DNA of 10,632 nucleotides from Clostridia bacterium (GCA_017399515.1 JAFQBZ010000202.1:1-10632), one strand, 5' to 3'; numbered from the stretch's first letter, positions 1 to 6,744 are shown. Notes: generated by a model from the letters alone, not told the origin. Made by a program: numbers and translations.

Positions 1-147
1 ACTTATGAAACTGATGAATATTCAGTTGATGCTGCAACCAACACTCTCACGCTTCCGGTTGGAACAGGTCCTGAAATTATTGTGCCTGCTGCAACAAGCA
101 CAGAAACAGGCCTTACAGTAATCACTGTGACAGGAACTATTAACTAG
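1..147 (+). CDS. C-terminal end of an unidentified protein (partial)
   Basis: An open frame runs in from the left edge and gives 48 codons ending at a TAG stop (145-147). The residues are mostly Thr, Val, Ala, Glu and Gly (for example LPVGTGPEIIVPA and TGLTVITVTGTIN), with no Cys, Lys, Arg or Trp. This beta-prone, acidic, Thr-rich tail resembles the ends of surface or secreted repeat proteins, but there is no sorting signal (LPxTG) or membrane anchor and the family cannot be named. A hairpin terminator follows 10 bases after the stop, so this is the true gene end. The CDS assignment is good; the function is unknown. Confidence 0.6.
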   Translation, partial: TYETDEYSVDAATNTLTLPVGTGPEIIVPAATSTETGLTVITVTGTIN

Positions 148-150
148 CAA

Positions 151-181
151 AAAAAGACACTCGAATTTCGAGTGCCTTTTT
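151..181. terminator. Bidirectional intrinsic terminator
   Basis: An A-run leads into the stem CACTCG (158-163), the loop AATTT and CGAGTG (169-174). A further G-C pair follows across one mismatch, and then a T-run. The structure reads as a terminator on both strands. It separates the convergent genes that end at 147 (plus) and 180 (minus). Confidence 0.75.
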
Positions 182-641
182 ATTTTGAAATGTTTTTAAG
201 GGTGGCAAAAAGATGTTTCATATTGCCTTTAAGGTTTAAATAAAAACATCTGCCATCATAAGTGTTGTTGTTTTTGCGAATAAGGTTAAAGCCTTCATAA
301 TTTGCTGAAACTTCAAACAAAAGTGATTCAAATGGAAGTTCGTTAAATGTTTCAGGGGTTTTAAATTCAAGTTCAAGCCAAAGTCCTGATTCAGTTGCTT
401 TTTTGGTGTCTTTGTCAAGACTCACGCCATAGGCTGGCATATCGTGAGAACCACTTGTGATTTTTGAAAGGGAAGATAAAATTTCTTCAAACTTGTCATC
501 ACCTTTAAGATATGAAGTTTTTGTTCCGTTTTCGATAATGGTTATTGCCGAAGCCTTTAAAAAATAATTAGTTATTGAATTAGATTGCATTTGTCCTCCA
601 CTAAACAGTAATGTTAAACATAAAAATATTTTTGTGAGCAT
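180..641 (-). CDS. Small predicted exported protein, unknown function
   Basis: I do not recognise a family. Read from ATG 641 it is 153 residues. It opens with Met-Leu-Thr-Lys, a hydrophobic stretch (IFLCLTLLF) and a small-residue SGGQ segment, which looks like a signal peptide. There is no Cys at a lipobox position, so it is probably not a lipoprotein. The remainder is a soluble alpha/beta-looking domain with several acidic and Lys-rich stretches and no obvious catalytic motif. A longer in-frame start, TTG at 659, adds six residues. Neither start has a visible Shine-Dalgarno sequence. ATG 641 is chosen because it gives the cleaner signal peptide. It has its own promoter (682-711), which shares a -35 region with the divergent gene at 740, and it ends in the hairpin shared with the left-edge gene. 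Confidence 0.65.
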   Translation of the reverse strand: MLTKIFLCLTLLFSGGQMQSNSITNYFLKASAITIIENGTKTSYLKGDDKFEEILSSLSKITSGSHDMPAYGVSLDKDTKKATESGLWLELEFKTPETFNELPFESLLFEVSANYEGFNLIRKNNNTYDGRCFYLNLKGNMKHLFATLKNISK

Positions 642-681
642 TAATTTTATTGTTGCCAAAAAGTTTGAAATTTATTCTGTT

Positions 682-711
682 ATTATAAAATGTGTGGGCT
701 GGTTTTGACAA
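682..711 (-). promoter_or_regulatory. Sigma-A-type promoter of the small exported protein
   Basis: On the minus strand, TTGTCA (706-711) is separated by 18 bases from a perfect TATAAT (682-687). Predicted transcription start is near 675, giving a leader of about 16 nt to TTG 659 or about 34 nt to ATG 641. Its -35 box overlaps five bases of the -35 box of the divergent promoter at 705-733. Confidence 0.6.
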
Positions 712-733
712 GTGCTTTTTCTAGTGTTATAAT
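705..733 (+). promoter_or_regulatory. Perfect-consensus promoter of the P-loop gene
   Basis: TTGACA (705-710), a 17-base spacer and TATAAT (728-733), with an upstream TG (725-726) making an extended -10. By standard geometry the first transcribed base is about 740, the A of the ATG start codon, so the mRNA is expected to be leaderless. Confidence 0.85.
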
Positions 734-739
734 TTGATT

Positions 740-1255
740 ATGGAATTAAAAGATATTAGAATTTTTGTGTGCGTGCCTGCCGTTGGAAAGTCTTATCTTT
801 GCGACATTGATGACAGGTTTGTTGACTTTGATGATATGAAAGCACGATATAAATATGGTTTTGAAGACCGCTCAAGAGAAGAAATGGAAAGGCTTAAGGG
901 AAACCGTGGAAAGGCACTTCGTGAAGATTCAACAGAGTATATTAAAAATCAAATTATGAAATATTTGAAAGAAACTGACAAAATTTTGCTATTTGCTCCA
1001 AACCCACAAATTGTGGAAATGATTTATGCAAACAACATTCCTTATTGTTTGGTTTATCACTCAAAGTCTTGCATTAAAGAAATTGAGGAGAGAATGAGAA
1101 ACAGGGGAAATCAAGAAAACTTCATCAGGTCAATGATTGACCCGATTGACACATTTTATGAAGCAAGTGTGACAGACACAAGACCGGCTTTTAAAATTGA
1201 ACTTTTTGAAGGCGAATATTTATCAGACAAACTGTTAGAAATTTTTAAGAAATAG
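740..1255 (+). CDS. P-loop nucleotide-kinase-like protein
   Basis: A 171-residue cytoplasmic protein. Near the N-terminus a beta strand (IRIFVCV) leads into a phosphate-binding loop, VPAVGKSYL (residues 12-20). This resembles Walker A but has Cys11 where GxxxxGKS has its first Gly. An acidic DFDD segment follows at 29-32. A second hydrophobic strand (KILLFAP, 81-87) sits where a Walker B strand would be, and an Arg-rich stretch (EERMRNRGNQ, 116-125) resembles the lid of small nucleotide kinases. The overall plan suggests a nucleoside or nucleotide kinase-like ATPase, but the substrate cannot be told. ATG 740 is preferred over the in-frame TTG at 734 because the predicted transcript starts at 740. 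No ribosome binding site is visible. The gene is monocistronic, with its own promoter and a shared terminator downstream. Confidence 0.75.
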   Translation: MELKDIRIFVCVPAVGKSYLCDIDDRFVDFDDMKARYKYGFEDRSREEMERLKGNRGKALREDSTEYIKNQIMKYLKETDKILLFAPNPQIVEMIYANNIPYCLVYHSKSCIKEIEERMRNRGNQENFIRSMIDPIDTFYEASVTDTRPAFKIELFEGEYLSDKLLEIFKK

Positions 1256-1285
1256 AAAAAGACAGCAAATGATTGCTGTCTTTTT
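1256..1285. terminator. Bidirectional intrinsic terminator
   Basis: A perfect stem: A-run (1256-1260) plus GACAGCAA (1261-1268), loop ATGA, then TTGCTGTC (1273-1280) and a T-run (1281-1285). It lies between the convergent P-loop gene (stop at 1255) and fbp (stop codon 1284-1286), serves both, and overlaps the fbp stop codon. Confidence 0.85.
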
Positions 1286-3122
1286 ATTTGATGTTCATTT
1301 GATGATGGTTTTTGAGAAAGAGTTTCAAAACATCAATTTGGTCTTGAAGTAACTTTCCGTTGTCAGTGTCTTTAACCATCATTCGTTTTTTATAAAGTTG
1401 AACTTCGGTGGTTTCTGACTTAAGGTCAAGTTTTCTTTTAATTGCTTCACTTGTTTTGCAGAATGGTGCGTGGGTGGTGAGATAAAGCCCATGTGAGTTT
1501 GCCATTAAAGTGTATCCACCAATGCCGGTGCGTTTGTGATATGCCTTTGAAAGCCCACCATCAATAATAATGTGCTTTCCGTTTGCAGAAATTGGGCTTT
1601 CACCATCTTTAACACGAACAGGCATATGTCCGTTGATTATGTGTGCGTAAGGACCAACTGCTCCAAACTCGGCAAGAATTTTATTGCAAAATTCTTCTTC
1701 TTGAACAAGGTCATAATATGGGTTTTTATTCTCTTTGATTTTCTTTGCGGTCATATAAGTTTCATAAGTTCGCATAACATCTCTGCCAAAGAGAGGGGAG
1801 TTTTTTCCACACCACAAAAACCACATAAAATCAGTTGAATATTTATCGCGGTTGTTATATGCCGACAAAACAACTCTGTTGCACTTGTCATAAAGTTCTT
1901 TGCCGGAATAAAGTTTGTCACCAATTTGAATTTCAGTGAAGTTGCCTTTTTTGTCACAAGGCACGCAACTGTGCATAAGCAAGTTGTTGTTATAAACAAG
2001 ATACATACTGCCTTGTCGAACTAAAAAGTTGATGTGTTCTTTAAGGCGTTTGCTCTGCATAAACTCTTGCTTTAAAATTGCAATAAGTGAAAGTTCTTCT
2101 TCGGTGAGTTCGTCATCTTTAAGTAAAATGCGGTCGTCCATATTCCATTCAGGGTGGCGGCGAATGATTTTATTTTCAAGTTTAAACTGCAAAATTGTGA
2201 TTGCCTTGTGCATTTTAGAAAGGAGTGGCTCATCATCAAACGGGTTATTATTATTTTCAAAATCTTTGATTTCGAAGTTTGTGCAAGGGTCATCTTTATA
2301 ATGCTTAATTGCAAAAGTTTCAAGAGCACGAAGGTTGATTCCATAAGCACTCTCAAGCACGCCAAGATTTTTGTATGCGCAGTTGATTCGAATTACATTT
2401 GCAATGCAGGCGGTGTTTCCAAGATATGCACCAATCCACAAAACATCGTGGTTGCCCCATTGAATGTCAAGTGAGTGATAAGACATAAGCCTGTCCATAA
2501 TGATGTCAGCACCGCTGCCTCTGTCGAAAATGTCGCCAACAATGTGAAGGTGATCGATTGCAAGCCTTTGAATGACTTCGCAAAGAGCAACAACAAAGTT
2601 GTCACCTTCGCCAAGTTCGATGATGCTCGACATAATGTTTTCATAATAACTTTCTTTGCTGGCATTGTCAGACATATTGATAAGTTCGTCCATAATGTAA
2701 GCGTAGTCTTGAGGGAGTGCCTTTCTAACTTTGCTTCTTGTGTATTTGCTTGAAATTTCACGAAGCACACGAATCAAATGAAGAAGTGTTTTTTTATACC
2801 AACCGTCCATATCTTTTTCGGTTCTTGAAATAAGTTTAAGGCTTTCTTCTGGGTAATAAATGAGAGTGAGCAGGTCTTGAATTTCGGCTGCTGTCATATA
2901 GTTTTTAAAAACTGATTCAAGTTTGAGCCTGATTACGCCAGAAGCGTTTTTTAAGATATGAATAAAAGTGTCTGCCTCACCATGAAGGTCACTTAAAAAG
3001 TGTTCCGTGCCTTTTGGCAAGTTTAATATTGCCTGAAGATTTATAATTTCACTAACAGCCTGTTTTGGCGATTTAAAAAAGTTGTTCATTAAACTGTTAT
3101 ATTTTTCTACTTCGACTTCCAC
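1284..3122 (-). CDS. fbp: Fructose-1,6-bisphosphatase, class III
   Basis: Hydrolyses fructose 1,6-bisphosphate to fructose 6-phosphate and phosphate, the committed step of gluconeogenesis, in the cytoplasm. The 612-residue protein belongs to the Firmicutes-type FBPase family, which uses a metallophosphatase fold. Its metal-site motifs appear in order: DLHGE (45-49), GDIFDRG (196-202), GNHD (223-226) and GHMPV (about 498-502), followed by a conserved DGG and GIGGYTL block. It is somewhat shorter than the Bacillus subtilis enzyme (about 670 aa) but shows no sign of truncation. The GTG start at 3122 is fixed by AGGAG at 3132-3136, nine bases upstream. In B. subtilis the family enzyme is Mn2+-dependent and controlled by phosphoenolpyruvate and AMP; that is family knowledge and is not visible here. 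The gene is monocistronic, between a terminator on each side. I saw no convincing promoter hexamers immediately upstream. Confidence 0.95.
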   Translation of the reverse strand: MEVEVEKYNSLMNNFFKSPKQAVSEIINLQAILNLPKGTEHFLSDLHGEADTFIHILKNASGVIRLKLESVFKNYMTAAEIQDLLTLIYYPEESLKLISRTEKDMDGWYKKTLLHLIRVLREISSKYTRSKVRKALPQDYAYIMDELINMSDNASKESYYENIMSSIIELGEGDNFVVALCEVIQRLAIDHLHIVGDIFDRGSGADIIMDRLMSYHSLDIQWGNHDVLWIGAYLGNTACIANVIRINCAYKNLGVLESAYGINLRALETFAIKHYKDDPCTNFEIKDFENNNNPFDDEPLLSKMHKAITILQFKLENKIIRRHPEWNMDDRILLKDDELTEEELSLIAILKQEFMQSKRLKEHINFLVRQGSMYLVYNNNLLMHSCVPCDKKGNFTEIQIGDKLYSGKELYDKCNRVVLSAYNNRDKYSTDFMWFLWCGKNSPLFGRDVMRTYETYMTAKKIKENKNPYYDLVQEEEFCNKILAEFGAVGPYAHIINGHMPVRVKDGESPISANGKHIIIDGGLSKAYHKRTGIGGYTLMANSHGLYLTTHAPFCKTSEAIKRKLDLKSETTEVQLYKKRMMVKDTDNGKLLQDQIDVLKLFLKNHHQMNIK

Positions 3123-3131
3123 AAAAAATTT

Positions 3132-3136
3132 CTCCT
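3132..3136 (-). promoter_or_regulatory. Ribosome binding site fixing the fbp GTG start
   Basis: On the minus strand AGGAG lies nine bases before the GTG codon at 3122. It decides the non-ATG start over internal Met codons such as residue 12. Confidence 0.75.
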
Positions 3137-3251
3137 AATATAAACTATGTATAAGTTTACATCAGCATTGACCATTTTGGCAAAGAATCAAACCCAACTT
3201 GCAATACCAACTATTTATAAAGACTATAAGAAATTTTTTATAATCACACAA

Positions 3252-3280
3252 AAAAAGAGCCAAAAAATTCGGCTCTTTTT
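3252..3280. terminator. Intrinsic terminator downstream of tRNA-Arg
   Basis: An A-run plus GAGCC (ending 3261), a nine-base loop, and GGCTC plus a T-run (3271-3280). On the minus strand it follows the tRNA 3' end by about ten bases and should end the tRNA transcript, upstream of the fbp start region. The hairpin reads equally well on the plus strand. Confidence 0.75.
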
Positions 3281-3289
3281 GTTTTTATT

Positions 3290-3364
3290 TGGTGTTCCCA
3301 ACAGGACTCGAACCTGTAATTTCAACTTAGGAGGTTGACGGTATATCCCTTTACCTATGGGAAC
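3290..3364 (-). tRNA. tRNA-Arg, anticodon CCU
   Basis: Folds as a full cloverleaf of 75 nt including an encoded CCA. The acceptor stem is GTTCCCA paired with TGGGAAC (7 bp), the discriminator is A and the 3' end is CCA. The D stem is GGTA/TACC with an eight-base loop. The anticodon stem is TCAAC/GTTGA around the loop CTCCTAA, which puts CCT at 34-36. The T stem is ACAGG/CCTGT with the loop TTCGAGT. Anticodon CCU reads the Arg codon AGG. The gene is a single tRNA with its own promoter (3387-3415) and terminator. Confidence 0.93.
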
Positions 3365-3386
3365 ATCTGCATTTTAAAACAAGTGT

Positions 3387-3415
3387 AGTATAGCATATCA
3401 AAAATCAAATTGCAA
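3387..3415 (-). promoter_or_regulatory. Promoter of tRNA-Arg(CCU)
   Basis: On the minus strand TTGCAA (3410-3415), a 17-base spacer and TATACT (3387-3392), with a TG one base before the -10 (extended -10). Transcription would start near 3380, about 16 bases before the mature tRNA 5' end, a normal leader length. Confidence 0.75.
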
Positions 3416-3495
3416 TTGCTTGAGGTTGTTTTTATTTGCTATACATTATTATTTTGTGTTATTATTTTAGTGTAGATTATTGTTAGAGGTTAAAT

Positions 3496-4263
3496 ATGGT
3501 TTATGTAACTTTTAATGGTGGGCTGGTTGCAAGTCTTAGAAAAAGGCGTCCGCAAAATCTTGATGAAGACAACATTTTGATGTTGTTTCTTCCTCTTGAA
3601 ATTGGAAATATTGAAACGCCTGAAAACTCTAAAGCAAACGAGATTTTTTATGAAGTGCTTGCAGGCAACAATGCATACTTAAAGTTTAAAGCCGAACTTG
3701 AACAAACTTATTCAAAAATCAAGCGTATTCCTGACAATGAAGAAATTTGCTTTTGGGTTGACTTTAATGATGTTAGGCAATACTTAAACTTTGCTTATTT
3801 TTTGAAGTGTTTTGAAAGATTCAAAAATAAAACATACATCAGTTTTGATTTTAATTTATATTGTGACAGACCTGAGGCGATTTATGAGTTTACTCACAGA
3901 AAAAGAGTTCTTGACAAGCCATTTGAAGAGGCTGTTAAGTTTGAACTGCAAAAAGTTCAAAGAGATTCAGACAAAATGTTTAGGTCGATTGTGAATGACG
4001 AACTTGTGTCTGTTAATGATGACCATTTTGATAAATATATTTACGCGGTGGTTAGTGAGCGTCCTAAAAAATGTATGCAGATTATAAGCGAGATATTTGC
4101 AAAGTTTGGAAGGCTTGCGGTGTCGTTTGACCAAATTGTGATTAGGCTTTGGCTTCTTCTTCGCTCAGGAGAAATTGAAAGAGTGGGTGCAAAAACCGAA
4201 AGAGATATGTTTTTTGACTATTCTTACAAACTTGCAAGCCGAACACTTATGGAGAGAGATTAA
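3496..4263 (+). CDS. DUF1835/DUF3658-like protein
   Basis: A 255-residue cytoplasmic protein with no signal peptide. The start VYVTFNGGLVASL and the segment EICFWVDFNDVRQYLNFAYFL (around residues 83-103) recall the N-terminal DUF1835 domain, which opens with a short strand and a glycine turn and has a Trp-acidic strand before a Leu-rich helix. The C-terminal part, with VSFDQIVIRLWLLLRSGEIE at about 210-229, recalls the DUF3658 helix-turn region often found with it. Both resemblances are by eye and the biochemical role of the family is unknown. The ATG at 3496 is supported by AGAGG at 3485-3489. The gene stands alone between the tRNA promoter region and a hairpin terminator. Confidence 0.75.
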   Translation: MVYVTFNGGLVASLRKRRPQNLDEDNILMLFLPLEIGNIETPENSKANEIFYEVLAGNNAYLKFKAELEQTYSKIKRIPDNEEICFWVDFNDVRQYLNFAYFLKCFERFKNKTYISFDFNLYCDRPEAIYEFTHRKRVLDKPFEEAVKFELQKVQRDSDKMFRSIVNDELVSVNDDHFDKYIYAVVSERPKKCMQIISEIFAKFGRLAVSFDQIVIRLWLLLRSGEIERVGAKTERDMFFDYSYKLASRTLMERD

Positions 4264-4287
4264 AAAGGCAGGGAAATCTGTCTTTTT
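4262..4287 (+). terminator. Intrinsic terminator of the DUF1835-like gene
   Basis: The stem AAAAAGGCAG (4262-4271) pairs with CTGTCTTTTT (4278-4287) through one G-T wobble around a six-base loop, and T's continue after it. It begins inside the stop codon of the upstream gene. Confidence 0.75.
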
Positions 4288-4304
4288 TTGTTTCGAAATT
4301 AAGA

Positions 4305-4333
4305 TTTACATTTTTTGGTATTAGTGATATAAT
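4305..4333 (+). promoter_or_regulatory. Promoter of the methyltransferase/SGNH operon
   Basis: TTTACA (4305-4310), a 17-base spacer and TATAAT (4328-4333), with TG one base before the -10. Standard spacing puts transcription start at 4340-4341, which coincides with the ATG at 4341, so this transcript is also predicted to be leaderless. Confidence 0.8.
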
Positions 4334-4340
4334 CGTGACT

Positions 4341-5114
4341 ATGAACGAACTAGAAAAATATTATAATAAATTTAATGAAGACAAAAGGTTGCTTTCAAGA
4401 CACGGTCAAGTTGAGTTTTTTGTTGCGATGCATTACATTAATGAAATGATTGCAGGCAGAACCGGGCTTGATATAATTGATATTGGTGCAGGAACCGGCA
4501 GATATTCAGTTGAACTTGCAAATGCTGGTCACAGGGCAGTTGCGGTTGAACTTGTGAATAAAAATGTCAGTCAAATCAAAATGAAAAGTGACAAGGTTGT
4601 TGCAAAGCAAGGTGACGCACTTAATCTTAAAAAATTTAAGGCAGAAAGTTTTGATATTGCACTTTTGTTTGGACCAACTTATCATTTGTTCAGTCATGAA
4701 GACAAACTTAAAGCAATTTTAGAAGCAAAGCGTGTGCTTCGAAAAGGCGGCAAATTGCTTGTTATGTATTTAACAAATGAGTATGCAATGATTACTTATG
4801 CATTTAAAGAAGGCAATTTGCAAAAGTGTTTACAAGCAGGCAAGATTGATGAAAATTTTAACACCGTTACAAGTGTTGAAGATTTATATAGTTATGTGCG
4901 TCTTGAAGAAATTAACAAACTTCAAGAAGATGCAGAAATGAAGCGTGTTAAAATTGTTGGTGTTGATGGTGCAACTGATTACATTCGTCCGGTTATCAAC
5001 AAGATGACGGAAGAAGATTTTGAGTATTACAAAAAATATCAACTTTCAATTTCAGCAAGACCTGAACTTCTTGGTGCAAGTTCGCACATTATGGATATTT
5101 TAGAAAAGGATTAA
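4341..5114 (+). CDS. Class I SAM-dependent methyltransferase (substrate unknown)
   Basis: A 257-residue soluble protein with the Rossmann-like methyltransferase core. The SAM-binding motif I is DIGAGTGRYS (47-56) and the acidic end of strand 2 is VAVE (67-70). GDALNL follows at 91-96, then the motif IV-like strand FDIALLFGPTYHL (104-116), and KRVLRKGGKLLVMYL (130-144) closes the fold. There is no NPPY motif, so it is not an N6-adenine DNA methylase; the core resembles UbiE-like small-molecule methyltransferases. About 110 C-terminal residues, rich in charged helices, probably form the substrate cap. ATG 4341 is chosen over an in-frame GTG at 4335 because the promoter places the first transcribed base at 4340-4341. 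It forms an operon with the SGNH gene four bases downstream. Confidence 0.88.
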   Translation: MNELEKYYNKFNEDKRLLSRHGQVEFFVAMHYINEMIAGRTGLDIIDIGAGTGRYSVELANAGHRAVAVELVNKNVSQIKMKSDKVVAKQGDALNLKKFKAESFDIALLFGPTYHLFSHEDKLKAILEAKRVLRKGGKLLVMYLTNEYAMITYAFKEGNLQKCLQAGKIDENFNTVTSVEDLYSYVRLEEINKLQEDAEMKRVKIVGVDGATDYIRPVINKMTEEDFEYYKKYQLSISARPELLGASSHIMDILEKD

Positions 5115-5118
5115 TTTT

Positions 5119-5808
5119 ATGGCTAAATGGAAAAAATCAAAGATAATCACAGTAAGCACAATTTTGGCAATATTTTTGGCGGCAATTGTTGTGTTTTTGT
5201 GTTTTGTTCCAACAATTGAAGCAGAAGTTGCAAGAAGAAAACATTATGACGAAAGAGTTGCTTATTTTGAACTTGAAAACAGCATGGCGGCAAATGCAAA
5301 ACTTGTGTTTTTGGGTGACGGAATAACTGAACAATATAACTTAACAAAATATTATTCACTTGTGAAAAGTATGTTTAACAGGGGAATTGAAGGCGACACA
5401 ACAACTACTCTTCAAGAGCGTTTGCAGGTTTCGCTTTTAAACATTAAACCAAGCGTTTGTGTGCTTTTGGTTGGCACAAACAACATTAAATCTGCACTTA
5501 AAAATTATGAATCAATTCTTGCAGAAATAAAAGAAAAAAGCCCATCAACAAAAGTTGTGGTTCAATCAATTTATCCAACTGCAGGCGATTATGCCAAACG
5601 AAATGAAAAGATTGTTGAAGTGAATGCAGAAATTAAAGTTTTCGCTGAAAAATATGGCTATACTTATGTTGATATTCATTCGGTTTTAAAAGATGAAAAT
5701 GGTGAACTTAATTCAAAATATACAACTGACGGTCTTCATTTAACCCATGATGGTTACAAGAAAGTTACTGAAACGCTCACACCAATTTTATCTCAATTAG
5801 TAAAATAA
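5119..5808 (+). CDS. Membrane-anchored SGNH/GDSL-fold protein lacking the catalytic Ser
   Basis: A 229-residue protein with one N-terminal membrane segment (about 9-30) after a Lys-rich start, so the domain should lie outside the membrane. The SGNH hydrolase blocks are present in order: block I FLGDGIT (64-70), block II NRGIEGDTT (87-95), block III VGTNN (118-122) and block V DGLH (204-207), which contributes the usual Asp and His. In active members block I reads GDS; here residue 68 is Gly (codon GGA), so the nucleophile is missing. Members of the family are esterases or acyl/carbohydrate deacetylases. This one may be inactive, a binding protein, or use another residue. An AAAGGA site (5105-5110), lying inside the end of the upstream methyltransferase gene, supports the ATG. 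A hairpin terminator follows. Confidence 0.88.
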   Translation: MAKWKKSKIITVSTILAIFLAAIVVFLCFVPTIEAEVARRKHYDERVAYFELENSMAANAKLVFLGDGITEQYNLTKYYSLVKSMFNRGIEGDTTTTLQERLQVSLLNIKPSVCVLLVGTNNIKSALKNYESILAEIKEKSPSTKVVVQSIYPTAGDYAKRNEKIVEVNAEIKVFAEKYGYTYVDIHSVLKDENGELNSKYTTDGLHLTHDGYKKVTETLTPILSQLVK

Positions 5809-5837
5809 AAAGATAAGCAATTTGCTTATCTTTTTTT
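5807..5837. terminator. Bidirectional intrinsic terminator
   Basis: An A-run plus GATAAGC (5812-5818), loop AATTT, then GCTTATC (5824-5830) and seven T's. It sits between the convergent SGNH gene and the isomerase-like gene and can act on both strands. Confidence 0.85.
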
Positions 5838-5840
5838 ATG

Positions 5841-6584
5841 TTAAAAATTCAAATCATCAAATGCTTGCTTTATAAAGTTTTCAAATTCGACTGCTGATAA
5901 ACTTGTGCCCCTTGCAGGAAAAACTTCAAGGCAAAGGTCGGCGTTTAAAAGTTTGAGTTTATTAATTATTGGTTTATAGTCAATTTCACCGAGAGATAAA
6001 AGTTCGTGAGTATCTGCTCCATGATTGCTGTGAAGATGTGAACAAGTGATTTTACCAGCAAATTTATCAAGCAAATCAAAAGAGTTATATGCGTTTGCAT
6101 GACCTAGGTCAAAACAAAAAGTGATACTATTTGTTTTTGAGTTTAATATCTTTTCAAGGTTTGTGTTGTTTCTCACATTTTCAAATGCAAGGTTAACTGA
6201 TTTATGCTCGTTTGCAAGGGCTTCAATCATTGCAATTTGTTCGTCATTTATTTCTGGAGGGTTGTCACCTTTAGACGCGTGAAGAACCATATTTTTAATG
6301 CCATGCTTTTCGCAAACTTTAAGTTTTTCGGTCATATAAGAAATATAATTTTCACTGTTTTCGCAAATGTCGTTTGAAAGTTTATAACACACATGAACTT
6401 GATTAATTTTAAGCCCAATGGTTTTAGCGTGAAGAATAATGTCTTCATAAGATTCATTATTTTCCATATAGTTTTCATCAATGTAAAGCCCAACACTTGA
6501 AAAACCAATTTTTTTATAAATTTCAAGTCGCTCTTTGAAGTTAAGAGTGTTTGAAACATTAATATCATAAATTCCAAATTCCAT
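5841..6584 (-). CDS. Sugar phosphate isomerase/epimerase-like TIM barrel
   Basis: A 247-residue cytoplasmic protein of the xylose isomerase-like / AP endonuclease 2 barrel superfamily. Divalent-metal ligands expected in that fold can be placed at Glu135 (LAFEN), Asp159 with His162 (FDLGHAN), His185/His188 (HLHSNHG) and Glu220 (CLEVFP), with His64 (QVHV) on an earlier strand. Family members mostly interconvert sugars, inositols or keto-acids, and some are endonuclease IV. The lack of DNA-binding loops and the short length favour a small-molecule substrate, which cannot be named. ATG 6584 is the start: GGAGG at 6590-6594 lies five bases upstream. A TTG at 6596 overlaps that site and is rejected. 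The gene has its own promoter and is divergent from the PHP gene. Confidence 0.87.
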   Translation of the reverse strand: MEFGIYDINVSNTLNFKERLEIYKKIGFSSVGLYIDENYMENNESYEDIILHAKTIGLKINQVHVCYKLSNDICENSENYISYMTEKLKVCEKHGIKNMVLHASKGDNPPEINDEQIAMIEALANEHKSVNLAFENVRNNTNLEKILNSKTNSITFCFDLGHANAYNSFDLLDKFAGKITCSHLHSNHGADTHELLSLGEIDYKPIINKLKLLNADLCLEVFPARGTSLSAVEFENFIKQAFDDLNF

Positions 6585-6589
6585 AAAGA

Positions 6590-6594
6590 CCTCC
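6590..6594 (-). promoter_or_regulatory. Ribosome binding site fixing the isomerase start
   Basis: On the minus strand GGAGG lies five bases before ATG 6584. The apparent longer frame from TTG 6596 would begin inside this site. Confidence 0.8.
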
Positions 6595-6605
6595 AAAACA
6601 ATATC

Positions 6606-6634
6606 ATTTTAACACACGAAATGGTGCTTTGCAA
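6606..6634 (-). promoter_or_regulatory. Promoter of the isomerase-like gene
   Basis: On the minus strand TTGCAA (6629-6634), a 17-base spacer and TAAAAT (6606-6611), with TG one base before the -10. The predicted start is near 6599, giving a leader of about 15 nt that carries the GGAGG site. Confidence 0.7.
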
Positions 6635-6680
6635 ATGAAACAAATGTTGAAATCTGCAAATTTTATAAATTAAAATTACT

Positions 6681-6726
6681 TTGACATTGACAAAGATTAA
6701 TTGTTGTTTTAAACTTAAAATATAAT
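6681..6726 (+). promoter_or_regulatory. Promoter region of the PHP gene (boxes ambiguous)
   Basis: Two tandem TTGACA hexamers (6681-6686 and 6687-6692) precede a perfect TATAAT at 6721-6726, but the spacing is too long (28 or more bases). The second TTGACA has TAAACT at 6710-6715 with 17 bases between. The TATAAT would need a weak -35 such as TTGTTG at 6701. The tandem hexamers are flanked by CTTTG and CAAAG (6679-6695), a short inverted repeat that might bind a regulator. Confidence 0.5.
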
Positions 6727-6744
6727 CAAATTAAAGAGGGCAAA

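Noticed and set aside
734..739. TTG start at 734 for the P-loop gene
   Set aside because: It lies between the -10 box and the predicted first transcribed base, so it would not be in the mRNA.
1572..2770. Several open frames of 80-125 codons overlapping fbp on both strands
   Set aside because: They lie wholly inside a well-conserved enzyme gene, have no recognisable domains and are explained as shadow frames.
3147..3338. A 63-codon plus-strand open frame ending in a PNRTRTCN-type peptide
   Set aside because: It crosses the terminator and the antisense of tRNA-Arg; this peptide pattern is the usual false translation of a tRNA T-arm.
6585..6596. TTG start at 6596 for the isomerase-like gene
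   Set aside because: It falls inside the GGAGG ribosome binding site that serves ATG 6584.
6679..6695. The tandem TTGACA with CTTTG/CAAAG arms as a second Phd-type operator
   Set aside because: It resembles the array at 8096-8114 only in the common TTGACA hexamer; it lacks the alternating TGTC half-site at a six-base step.
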